From Sandaracinobacteroides sp041675905 (GTDB lineage Bacteria; Pseudomonadota; Alphaproteobacteria; Sphingomonadales; Sphingomonadaceae), in contig JBAYSX010000030.1 of assembly GCA_041675905.1 (NCBI GenBank), positions 1 to 13,385 of the forward strand: 13,385 nucleotides of DNA, read 5' to 3'. The translations under genes and the position numbers were made by a program. Position 1 is the stretch's first letter. Every line of letters begins with the position of its first letter. Positions 1-6,585 of the stretch are shown here, in pieces. Under the pieces are notes generated by a model. The model was not told where the DNA came from and made no database searches. It worked only from the letters and a program-made list of their open reading frames with translations.

Positions 1-369
1 CCGGGCCACCATCGCGCCGATGAAGAAGATCAGGCCAGCGCCGATCAGCTTCGGAATGAACGCCATGATGCTGTTGAGCAAGGTCTGCACGGGTGTCATC
101 ACGCCGCCCAGATCGAACACTTGCAGGATTGCGAGCAGGCCGAAGAGCCAGATCAGCAGCGAGACAATCTTGCCAAGGGAACTGCCAAAGGATTCACCAG
201 TGGAAGTGCTTCGTCGGAAAAGTTCAACGGTATCGATCAGCTTCGCAAATGCCCATTTGGCGGCCTTCGCGAGTATCCAGGTGACTACCAGGATAAGCAG
301 CGCAATGGCCACTTTCTCCAGGATAGCTAGTGCGAGATTTTGATCGAACACGTAGTTTCCGACATGCAA
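1..369 (-). CDS. Mechanosensitive-channel-like protein with conserved TM helices (N-terminal 123 residues, 3' end outside window)
   Basis: Read from the reverse strand, the frame stays open from a TTG at 369 to the window edge. The N-terminus reads M-H-V-G-N-Y-V-F-D-Q-N, then a hydrophobic helix (about residues 14-33), a basic amphipathic stretch with an F-R-R-S-T motif, a second hydrophobic segment (about 65-85) and a third (about 100-123). This is the layout of the conserved TM helix family (PF05552), whose members are annotated as mechanosensitive ion channel proteins and sit in the inner membrane. An in-frame TAG lies a short way upstream, and GGGGAG ends 7 bases before the TTG, so TTG is the best start; no in-frame ATG lies near it. 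Whether it gates in response to tension is not shown by the sequence. It follows the DUF389 gene on the same strand after 133 bases, so it may have its own promoter. Confidence 0.8.
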   Translation of the reverse strand, partial: MHVGNYVFDQNLALAILEKVAIALLILVVTWILAKAAKWAFAKLIDTVELFRRSTSTGESFGSSLGKIVSLLIWLFGLLAILQVFDLGGVMTPVQTLLNSIMAFIPKLIGAGLIFFIGAMVAR

Positions 370-376
370 CTGTCTT

Positions 377-401
377 CTCCCCTTGTTGAAACCAGGGGGA
401 G
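377..401 (-). promoter_or_regulatory. Small inverted repeat covering the ribosome binding site of the TM-helix channel gene
   Basis: The arms CTCCCC (377-382) and GGGGAG (396-401) are perfectly complementary, 6 bp with a 13-base loop. In the minus-strand transcript the distal arm is the GGGGAG Shine-Dalgarno sequence 7 bases before the TTG start, so a hairpin here would hide it. If transcription starts near 393, as the weak promoter call suggests, the first arm would be lost. The two readings conflict and neither is proven. Confidence 0.3.
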
Positions 402-428
402 CCTATCACAGGCGTCGCGGATTGTGAA
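400..428 (-). promoter_or_regulatory. Weak sigma-70-like promoter upstream of the TM-helix channel gene
   Basis: On the minus strand TTCACA (428-423) and TAGGCT (405-400) are separated by 17 bases. The -35 box matches five of six consensus positions and the -10 box only three. It would place the transcript start near 393, giving a leader of about 24 bases. Confidence 0.2.
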
Positions 429-502
429 TTTTAACGAGCTGTTGAGTTTGGAAGTGAGCAACCCGCCAGACGCGGTGAGACTCCCGGAGCGCGCAATCGC
501 CG

Positions 503-2080
503 TTAGCGAGGCGCGTCTTCCACGGGTGCCGTCAGGAGGCTGAAATTTTGCCCCGCTGCTGGAGCAGATGTCGGACGCACACCTTGCTGCCTCAGCAATT
601 CCGCTATGTTCAACGCGCGTCGAGCCGACAGTGGCGGGCTGCTGTTCGCGACATCGTCCACAGGCAGGCCGGGAACGGCAAGCGCCGGAATATTCCATCG
701 CTTCGCCGACCAGGCCGACAGGACCACGGCTTGGCGGGCGGCGCTGTCGAGGCTGTCGGCGCCATTAGCGAACCGTATCTCGGGCAGTGGCAAAAGCGGT
801 GGCAGAATGGCGATTTGCCAGCCTTCTGCATCACCTGCGATACGTTGTTCCAGCGCATGGTAGGTTGCCAGAGTGGCGCCGGGCAGTACCGCTGCCGTAG
901 CGGTCGCGCGCTGATGCTCGCGATCGAGCGTGACGTCTTCGGGAGAAACTCCGGCCGCAAACGCCACCATGCGGCCGATCGCGTTTTCCGTTCGCGTGAC
1001 GGCCGCAGCCGCTTCGTTGGCCTGTCGCAATTCTGCGCGCTGCACATCAAGGGCACCCGCTCCGGGATCGAGCAGAACCTGATCGACCTGCAGATTGACC
1101 GGCCGTTGCATTCGCTCGGTCAGAGCTGCCTCCAAGGCGCCATTGTTCTTGGCCATGGACCGGGGCGCGATGACCACGGATCGAACCATAATCGGGCTCC
1201 GGTCGAAATCGATGTCGAGTTGCGTCACCCGCGCATTGGCGCCGAAGCGATCGGAAAGGAAGGAACGGATCTGGTTGGTCGTCACGGCTTCTCTGGCAAT
1301 ATGGCTCAGCGAAATGCCGAGCGGCACCGCCATCACGATGAAGGCAAGCAACAATAGCCAGGTCTGTGTCCAGCTTTGCTGGCTCGAAAGAAAATGACCG
1401 AAGCCATAGAGGCGGGCCATGATCGTAGCGGCGAGCGCGATGGTGACGAAGTTGGTGACGAATAGCGCCAGTGCGCCGCCAAGCACGGCCATGTTCCAGG
1501 TCGCCAGGCCATAACCGACCACGGCAAGCGGCGGCATCAGGGCGGTCGCGATCGCCACGCCCACGATTGTCTCGCCCCGCCCACGGATGATCGCGAAGGT
1601 GCCTGCGAGAGCGGAAAAGAGAGCGACCAGGAGGTCAAACAGGTTCGGCCGCGTTCGGGCGAGAATTTCTACGGTCGGCGCCTTGAGCGGCGAGGCCAGA
1701 ACGATCAGGGCGGTAAATAGGATCGCCACGGCTGCGCCTATCGCAAGCGCGATGAGCGAGCGCCGCGTCTCGGCGAAATCGAACAACGCCAGGCTGAAAC
1801 CCAATCCGAGAATGGGGCCCATCAACGGCGAGATCAGCATCGCGCCGATTACCACCGCTGGCGAGGACAGCAGCAATCCCAGCACCGCGATGCCGGCGGA
1901 CATCATAGTCATGAAGGCATAGCGCGGGGACCAGCCGCTATCTTCTACGACTTGCGCGACGACTTTTTCGTGGTCGATTGTCCCGACCACCGAGAGCCGC
2001 CACCAGCGATAAAGAGGTATGCGATCCCAGCGCTTGTCCGAAAAGGGATGATCAGATGCAGGAGTGAAATGTGAACTCAC
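503..2080 (-). CDS. DUF389 multi-pass membrane protein with degenerate OmpA-like C-terminal region
   Basis: The 525-residue protein starts at a GTG and ends in TAA. Residues 30-56 form the short conserved cytoplasmic lead-in of DUF389 (PF04087). About seven hydrophobic segments follow (roughly 58-75, 78-100, 108-130, 149-165, 172-192, 200-222, 240-258), including the typical V-V-I-G-A-M-L-I-S-P-L-M-G-P motif at 77-90 and A-L-M-P-P-L-A at 180-186. Residues 260-430 are a soluble alpha/beta region with a helix rich in Ala and Glu near 345-368. Residues 434-505 resemble an OmpA-type fold: I-R-F at the start, then a helix, G-L-P-V, and L-S-A-R-R-A-L-N-I-A-E-L-L at 484-496. The molecular role of DUF389 proteins is not established. 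The GTG start has no strong Shine-Dalgarno, but no ATG occurs before the first membrane segment. Confidence 0.85.
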   Translation of the reverse strand: MSSHFTPASDHPFSDKRWDRIPLYRWWRLSVVGTIDHEKVVAQVVEDSGWSPRYAFMTMMSAGIAVLGLLLSSPAVVIGAMLISPLMGPILGLGFSLALFDFAETRRSLIALAIGAAVAILFTALIVLASPLKAPTVEILARTRPNLFDLLVALFSALAGTFAIIRGRGETIVGVAIATALMPPLAVVGYGLATWNMAVLGGALALFVTNFVTIALAATIMARLYGFGHFLSSQQSWTQTWLLLLAFIVMAVPLGISLSHIAREAVTTNQIRSFLSDRFGANARVTQLDIDFDRSPIMVRSVVIAPRSMAKNNGALEAALTERMQRPVNLQVDQVLLDPGAGALDVQRAELRQANEAAAAVTRTENAIGRMVAFAAGVSPEDVTLDREHQRATATAAVLPGATLATYHALEQRIAGDAEGWQIAILPPLLPLPEIRFANGADSLDSAARQAVVLSAWSAKRWNIPALAVPGLPVDDVANSSPPLSARRALNIAELLRQQGVRPTSAPAAGQNFSLLTAPVEDAPR

Positions 2081-2195
2081 AGATGGCTTGTTTCTTCTGA
2101 CCGCTTGAGGAGCATGCCTTCTAGGCTGCGGCGTTCCAGACTAAAAGCGTCAAAAGCATGATGAAGGGAACAACAGCTGTTTGACGGCGCCCTAC

Positions 2196-2291
2196 TCAAA
2201 CCTGCCGCCTCTTGTCTGCGGTCACGCCCATTTTCGCCTGCTTCATGTCAGCGATCATCGGCGCGTCGATGCAGGGCGCGTCGGCCTTCAC
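2196..2291 (-). other. Possible small ORF or decayed exported peptide gene in the 2081-2344 gap
   Basis: The 264-base gap between the response regulator and DUF389 genes has no ordinary gene. On the minus strand a GTG at 2291 opens 31 codons ending in TGA, with strongly GC-biased third positions (about 27 of 31), containing A-P-C-I-D-A-P-M-I-A-D-M-K and ending R-R-Q-V. Just upstream, in another frame, codons read L-L-V-S-T-L-A-I-A-L-L-S, which looks like a signal-peptide core. The two could be halves of one small exported protein broken by a frameshift. There is no clear ribosome binding site, so this may equally be chance in GC-rich DNA. I see no convincing promoter for DUF389 in the gap. 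Confidence 0.25.
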
Positions 2292-2344
2292 GCGGATGCA
2301 AACGAACCGATAATAGCGCGATGGCGAGCGTCGATACCAGGAGG

Positions 2345-2983
2345 CTACGCCAGGTTACGCTTTTGTGCCTCGATGGCGACTTCCGCCCGCGATGACACGT
2401 CGAGCTTGCGATATATGGATTTCAGGTGATCCCGTACCGTGTGGGCGCTGATCTCCAGATGATCGGCGGCTTCCCGCGCACGCAGCCCGCGGCCGACAAG
2501 TGACAGCACTTCCCGCTCACGCGCGGTTAGCGGGTCTTCGTCCAGATCATGCACCGGGCGGAAATGAGACAGCATCATCCGGGCAATGGCAGGTGATAAT
2601 GACGGCTCGCCGGCCATCAGTCGTTCGATACGAAAATGCAGCAATTCGGGTTCGGCATCCTTTATGAGATAGCCGTCCGCGCCAGCCGCCAGCGTCGCTT
2701 CCACGCTGGCGCGATCGTCCATCACGGTGACCGCCGCGACCAGTATGTCAGGGTCCTTCTTCAGATTACGGATGATATCCCAACCCCGCCCATCCGGCAG
2801 GTGCAGGTCGACGAAGGCGAAATCGAACTTGTGGTTGAGAAGGACCATCGTTTCGGTGAACGACGAGGTTTCAACCAAGCCGCCGCCGCTCTCCCCTCGT
2901 TTCGCAAGCACGGAGAGGATCGCGTCGACCAGCAGGCGCCGCGCCGGTCCCAGATCGTCAACCACAAGAATACGAGGAGTCAT
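2345..2983 (-). CDS. LuxR/NarL-family response regulator
   Basis: This 212-residue cytoplasmic regulator has an N-terminal receiver domain and a C-terminal LuxR-type helix-turn-helix. The receiver shows I-L-V-V-D-D near the start, the phosphoacceptor Asp in F-V-D-L-H-L-P-D-G (residue 59), the switch Thr in A-V-T-V and the conserved Lys in L-I-K-D (residue 108). The output domain runs L-T-A-R-E-R-E-V-L, then H-T-V-R-D-H-L-K-S-I-Y-R-K-L, the GerE/NarL recognition helix (PF00196). All residues needed for phosphorylation are present. The ATG at 2983 overlaps the kinase stop codon as ATGA, the usual translational-coupling junction, so I prefer it; an ATG at 2992 would add three residues and give a 13-base overlap. 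The most likely target is the inverted repeat at 5104-5123 between its operon and the secretion genes. Confidence 0.92.
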   Translation of the reverse strand: MTPRILVVDDLGPARRLLVDAILSVLAKRGESGGGLVETSSFTETMVLLNHKFDFAFVDLHLPDGRGWDIIRNLKKDPDILVAAVTVMDDRASVEATLAAGADGYLIKDAEPELLHFRIERLMAGEPSLSPAIARMMLSHFRPVHDLDEDPLTAREREVLSLVGRGLRAREAADHLEISAHTVRDHLKSIYRKLDVSSRAEVAIEAQKRNLA

Positions 2984-5076
2984 GCCGCCCATCTTCGCGC
3001 CAGCGGCAGGTTGAAGCTGACACGGAACCCGGTCCCGGCCCTACCGCTATAGTCGAAATATCCCTGAACGGCGGCAAGCCTCGCACTCATGTTCCTTATG
3101 CCGTTGCCTTGGCGCATCGTGCCGTTGAAGCGCTGCCCATCATCATCGGAAACGACATAGATACGGCCTTCGTCAACCTTCACCTGCACGGACAATCGGG
3201 TGCCTCCCGAATGCTTTATAGCGTTGGTGACAATCTCGCGCAGCACGGAAGTCAGAGTCTTACGCTCCGCCGGTTCGAGCCAGCCTGGAGCATCGGAGAT
3301 CGGCCAATACAGGGTCATTCCCGACGCTTCTAGCCTTTCGGCTGCTTCGGCCCGGCTGTCGGCAAGGACGTCTGCCAGTTTCGCGCGGTCGCCTTCTTCC
3401 GCCGAAACGATGCTCCGCACCTCCGCGAGCGAAGAGCGCAGCACCGCCTTCAGTTCGTTGGCATCGTCGAGGGTCAGGCCGGAGACCAGCCGCGCGGAGA
3501 GATCGTCGTGCAGATCGCGTGAAATCCGGCTCCGCTCGCTCTTGACGCCCTGCTTGAATGCGTCCTGCTCCTGTTTGAGACTGGATGCAAGGGCAACCAG
3601 CCGTTCGGACAATTGCTGGTCGCGTGTCTGGAACAGGCGCGTTCCGTTGGCCTTGTAGCGCACCAATACGGGAGGACACCCCATGGCCGGAGGAATGTAT
3701 AGCCCGATGCCGTCCTCGACGATCATCACCTTGTCATGATCGACGCCCCGCTCGCGCATGATCTGGAGCGGTGAAAATGCCCGGGTGAAGAGGCTCTCCC
3801 ATTGGCGGCATCGTTCGTCCTCATTGTCGATCAGGGCTATGTGCGCGACGCCTTCAAGCAGATATTCTACCGACACGTCCCCCATCAGCCAGCGCTGCAT
3901 GAAGCCGCGCCAGGGCAGATAGAAGAACGGCAGGAGCAGCAGGAAGGTCAGAACCGTCGCGCTGCCGATCGACCCCAGAAGGGAAATCAGCAGGACATCC
4001 ACCAGGATCAGCAGAAAGCCGAAGGAAACGGCGCGCAGCATGGTGATCGACCATTGCTCTGTCTGGAACAAGGCATTGCGCCGCAGGCCGAAGGCGACAC
4101 CGAGATGGACGATCAGGAAGAAGGCGAACGCGTAGCTCTGGTCGATCAGCGGCTCCGCGCCCAGCACCACGGGCAGAACGGCCATGCTGATGAATAGGCC
4201 GGCGCCGATCAGGGTGGACAAGCCGACCCAGCGTATCGCCGCCCGCTGGAGCGGACTCTTGCGGGATCGAAAAAACTGGACGAGCACCAGCAGCAGGATC
4301 AACAGCATTTGAACGGCTGTCGCCAGTGGCGTTTCAAGGGGAGGCGCGCCCAGCCTGTCGAAAAGGCCCAGCAGGAACCAGCCCGCGAAGACCAGCGCAA
4401 CCGCCGCCAGCACGCGATTGTTCGCAACGCGTACCGGATAGACGAGAAACAGGCAGATCATCGCCGCGCCATAAGTCATCGCACCAAAGCCGTTCATGTT
4501 GGCTAGCGGCACAAAAAGCGATGCAGGCAACGCGAGCCAGCGCGTACTGTAGATCGCCGCCGCCGATGCGGCGATGCCCAATCCGATACCCGTAATGCCA
4601 AACAGCCGGTTAGCCAGCGCGCGCGGCCGCACGGCCCATATCCATGCGGAAATCGTGAAGACGGTAAAGCCGACGCCAAGCTGCATCCAGAATTCAAAGG
4701 GCAGTCGATACGCAACGGCTAAATGCACCGGCGCCTCCTCACTGCCCCGCGCAATATGCGGCGCAACGCCTTGCCCTTGTCCATCGCCAGCAAGCCACCG
4801 GATAAAATCGTCCTGCCTTGCGAAGAAGTGCTTCTGCTCTGGGTAGCTGTCTATATTGTCCGGTTCCGGCGCCAGGTCCGCCGCCTCGATCTCTATCGCG
4901 GGGCCTGCCCCGCCATTGAAGACAAGCCGTTCGCCTCCTTCCAGATGCGGGGCGAAACGCGGCTGCGCCATTGCGATGACGATCATCAACGCGGCGAAAG
5001 CAAGACCGATGGCAATCGCGGCGGAAAGGCGCCCCCCCGGCATGGTCCAAAAGCGGTTCCGTTCGAAATCCGGCAT
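2980..5076 (-). CDS. Multi-TM sensor histidine kinase of the DesK/NarL (HisKA_3) type
   Basis: The 698-residue inner-membrane kinase has one N-terminal membrane helix (17-37), an extracytoplasmic segment of about 90 residues (38-128), and then about eight to ten closely spaced membrane segments between 130 and 388. A linker (400-510) leads to the HisKA_3 dimerisation helix E-R-S-R-I-S-R-D-L-H-D-D-L with the phosphorylatable His at 523. The ATPase domain has an N-box (V-T-N-A-I-K-H-S, Asn 618), D-D-D-G at 644-647 and G-N-G-I-R-N-M at 657-663, so it looks catalytically complete. The signal is unknown; the 38-128 segment matches no sensor fold I recognise. AAGGGTGG lies just before the ATG. A C7 run on the plus strand at 5032-5038 falls in codons 13-15, early enough that slippage would abolish the kinase. 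It is cotranscribed with the downstream regulator and divergent from the SLAM operon. Confidence 0.9.
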   Translation of the reverse strand: MPDFERNRFWTMPGGRLSAAIAIGLAFAALMIVIAMAQPRFAPHLEGGERLVFNGGAGPAIEIEAADLAPEPDNIDSYPEQKHFFARQDDFIRWLAGDGQGQGVAPHIARGSEEAPVHLAVAYRLPFEFWMQLGVGFTVFTISAWIWAVRPRALANRLFGITGIGLGIAASAAAIYSTRWLALPASLFVPLANMNGFGAMTYGAAMICLFLVYPVRVANNRVLAAVALVFAGWFLLGLFDRLGAPPLETPLATAVQMLLILLLVLVQFFRSRKSPLQRAAIRWVGLSTLIGAGLFISMAVLPVVLGAEPLIDQSYAFAFFLIVHLGVAFGLRRNALFQTEQWSITMLRAVSFGFLLILVDVLLISLLGSIGSATVLTFLLLLPFFYLPWRGFMQRWLMGDVSVEYLLEGVAHIALIDNEDERCRQWESLFTRAFSPLQIMRERGVDHDKVMIVEDGIGLYIPPAMGCPPVLVRYKANGTRLFQTRDQQLSERLVALASSLKQEQDAFKQGVKSERSRISRDLHDDLSARLVSGLTLDDANELKAVLRSSLAEVRSIVSAEEGDRAKLADVLADSRAEAAERLEASGMTLYWPISDAPGWLEPAERKTLTSVLREIVTNAIKHSGGTRLSVQVKVDEGRIYVVSDDDGQRFNGTMRQGNGIRNMSARLAAVQGYFDYSGRAGTGFRVSFNLPLARRWAA

Positions 5077-5103
5077 CAGCCACCCTTAGAGGCGCGAAAG
5101 GGA

Positions 5104-5123
5104 TGGTGAAACGAGTTTCACCA
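5104..5123. promoter_or_regulatory. Perfect inverted repeat between divergent operons, candidate response-regulator operator
   Basis: TGGTGAAAC (5104-5112) and GTTTCACCA (5115-5123) are perfect inverted 9-mers separated by GA. The core GTGAAAC-GA-GTTTCAC has the 7-2-7 spacing used by NarL-type regulators. It lies 28 bases from the kinase start and about 46 bases upstream of the predicted transcription start of the SLAM operon, close to where class II activators bind. That the neighbouring LuxR-type regulator binds here is inference from position and symmetry. Confidence 0.6.
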
Positions 5124-5147
5124 CCAGGTCTGGTCGCCAACGCTACC

Positions 5148-5153
5148 TATACT
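5148..5153 (+). promoter_or_regulatory. Candidate -10 box of the SLAM/cargo operon
   Basis: TATACT matches five of six sigma-70 -10 positions. No good -35 lies 16-18 bases upstream (CAGGTC at the right distance), which would fit a promoter that depends on an activator bound at the adjacent inverted repeat. Confidence 0.35.
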
Positions 5154-5164
5154 TTCAAATGCTG

Positions 5165-5195
5165 CCACCCCATCCCCCATACGCGGGATGGTGGC
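5165..5195 (+). promoter_or_regulatory. Imperfect hairpin in the leader of the SLAM gene
   Basis: ATCCC (5172-5176) pairs with GGGAT (5185-5189), and flanking CC and CCA pair with GG and TGG if two bases bulge out, leaving a loop of about 8 bases. It lies between the predicted transcription start and the SLAM start codon, so it would be in the 5' leader. No T run follows, so it is not an obvious terminator. Its role is unknown. Confidence 0.3.
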
Positions 5196-5239
5196 TTATG
5201 CCCCGGCCACCTATTCAATCCCCTTCTGACAGAATTGTG

Positions 5240-6571
5240 ATGGGGGGAACGTTGCGCGTGCTCAAGAGGATATTGATGCTATCCGCCGGTCTTGCAGCCG
5301 TTCTGGCGAGTCCGGCGCAGGCGGAAGTCGATCCGCTGGTCAGGCAGGCGCTCGATCTGCACTCGAACGGCCGCGCGGGCGAGGCCTACGGGCTGCTTGC
5401 ACTCCAAGAGGATGCGCGTAGCGCCGACCCTGACTATAACTACATCCTCGGCCTGGCGGCTGCGGATTCGGGCCGCGCGGCTGAAGCGATCCTGGCGTTC
5501 CAGCGAGTGCTGGCCGTGCAGCCGGATCATGCGCAGGCACGCGCCGAACTCGCCCGCGTCTATGCCATGGCCGGCGACATAGACACGGCGCGCGAACAGT
5601 TCGACACGGTGGTCAGCGATCCCAGCCTGCCGGACCCGGTACGCCAGCGGTTCGACCGTATCGTGCGCGACTATGACCGGCAGATCGCCGGCGGCGGCAG
5701 CTCGGTCAGCGGGTTCGTCGATGTTTCTGGGGGCTACGACAGCAACATCAACGGAGCTACCGATGCGGACGCGATCGTCATTCCGCTATTCGCGGGCTTC
5801 GGCCCCGGAACGCTGGGACCGGCGGCACGCGAGCAGGATAAGGGCTTCTATGAGGTCCAGGCTGGCGTTTCCGGTGTCACGGCTGTGTCACGCCAGACCC
5901 GGCTGTTCGCATCCCTGCTCGGCAACTGGCGCGACAATATCGACAGCCGCGCCTTCGACCAGGCCGCGATCACCGGCACGGCGGGTCTTGGCCATACGCT
6001 TGCCAATCGCGATGTTCTCTCCTTCTCGCTGCAAGGCCAGCAATTCTGGTTCGGTCAGCGCAGTTTCCGGCAGAGCGTCGGCGGGATCGGACAATATACC
6101 AAGCGGTTGAAGAACGGCGAGGCGCTGAGCTTCTCCGGCGAGTTCTTCCGCCTGAATTTCGACAATGATCCGCTACGCGATGCCGATCGTTACAGCGTCG
6201 GCATATCCTATGCGGCACGGACCATGATCCTGTCGCTGTCGGGGGGGCATGAGGAAACACGCCGCGCGGCGGGCGACCATTTGTCCTACGACTATGCGCG
6301 GCTCAACGTCGCCGTCGAACAGCCGATCGGAACCGGCCTTGCGGTCGTCGCCGGGATCGGTGGCCAGCTCAGGCGCCACGATGCGGCAGATCCTCTGTTC
6401 CTGGCCCAGCGCAAGGATGAACAGGTCGACCTCTCCCTGGGGCTGAAAGTGCGGCTGACGGACAATCTCTATGCCCGTCCGCGCGTCACCTACACCCGCA
6501 ACTGGAGCAATTTCGCGCTCTACGACTACGAGCGCGCGACCGTGAGCCTCGGCATCCGGCACGAATTTTGA
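5240..6571 (+). CDS. SLAM-type outer-membrane translocator (TPR region plus DUF560/SlipAM barrel)
   Basis: The 443-residue protein begins with a basic stretch and hydrophobic core ending S-P-A-Q-A, a signal peptidase I site near residue 28. Residues 30-131 form about three TPR-like helical hairpins (for example Y-I-L-G-L-A-A-A-D-S-G-R and A-R-V-Y-A-M-A-G-D). A beta-barrel follows from about 155, opening with G-F-V-D-V-S-G-G-Y-D-S-N-I-N, with alternating aromatic strands to a C-terminal R-H-E-F ending in Phe, the usual outer-membrane sorting signal. This is the architecture of surface lipoprotein assembly modulators (SlipAM, formerly DUF560), which move TbpB-like cargo across the outer membrane in type XI secretion. 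It is slightly shorter than neisserial SLAMs. An in-frame GTG at 5258 is an alternative start and has a better ribosome site (GGGGGGAA); the open frame reaches back to 5159 without a signal-like start. A G7 tract lies at 6241-6247. Confidence 0.82.
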   Translation: MGGTLRVLKRILMLSAGLAAVLASPAQAEVDPLVRQALDLHSNGRAGEAYGLLALQEDARSADPDYNYILGLAAADSGRAAEAILAFQRVLAVQPDHAQARAELARVYAMAGDIDTAREQFDTVVSDPSLPDPVRQRFDRIVRDYDRQIAGGGSSVSGFVDVSGGYDSNINGATDADAIVIPLFAGFGPGTLGPAAREQDKGFYEVQAGVSGVTAVSRQTRLFASLLGNWRDNIDSRAFDQAAITGTAGLGHTLANRDVLSFSLQGQQFWFGQRSFRQSVGGIGQYTKRLKNGEALSFSGEFFRLNFDNDPLRDADRYSVGISYAARTMILSLSGGHEETRRAAGDHLSYDYARLNVAVEQPIGTGLAVVAGIGGQLRRHDAADPLFLAQRKDEQVDLSLGLKVRLTDNLYARPRVTYTRNWSNFALYDYERATVSLGIRHEF

Positions 6572-6573
6572 TT

Positions 6574-6580
6574 GGAGAGA
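6574..6580 (+). promoter_or_regulatory. Ribosome binding site of the large cargo gene
   Basis: GGAGAGA lies 5 bases before the ATG at 6586 and immediately after the SLAM stop codon. It decides in favour of ATG 6586 over the in-frame TTG at 6568, whose start would sit upstream of this site and put extra residues before the signal peptide. Confidence 0.75.
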
Positions 6581-6585
6581 GACTG

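Noticed and set aside
548..1357. 269-residue plus-strand open frame
   Set aside because: Antisense to the DUF389 gene; Arg/His/Gly-rich composition without domain features.
2081..2344. EcfG-type general stress promoter (GGAAC-N16/17-CGTT) upstream of DUF389
   Set aside because: A GGAAC occurs on the minus strand near 2132-2136, but no CGTT lies at the needed spacing.
2181..2429. 82-residue plus-strand open frame overlapping the response regulator end
   Set aside because: It runs into the recognition-helix coding region of the regulator on the opposite strand, and no ribosome site or domain is seen.
5159..5239. Upstream ATG extension of the SLAM gene
   Set aside because: The extra 27 residues are Pro-rich and would bury the signal peptide internally; the region includes the predicted transcript start and leader hairpin.
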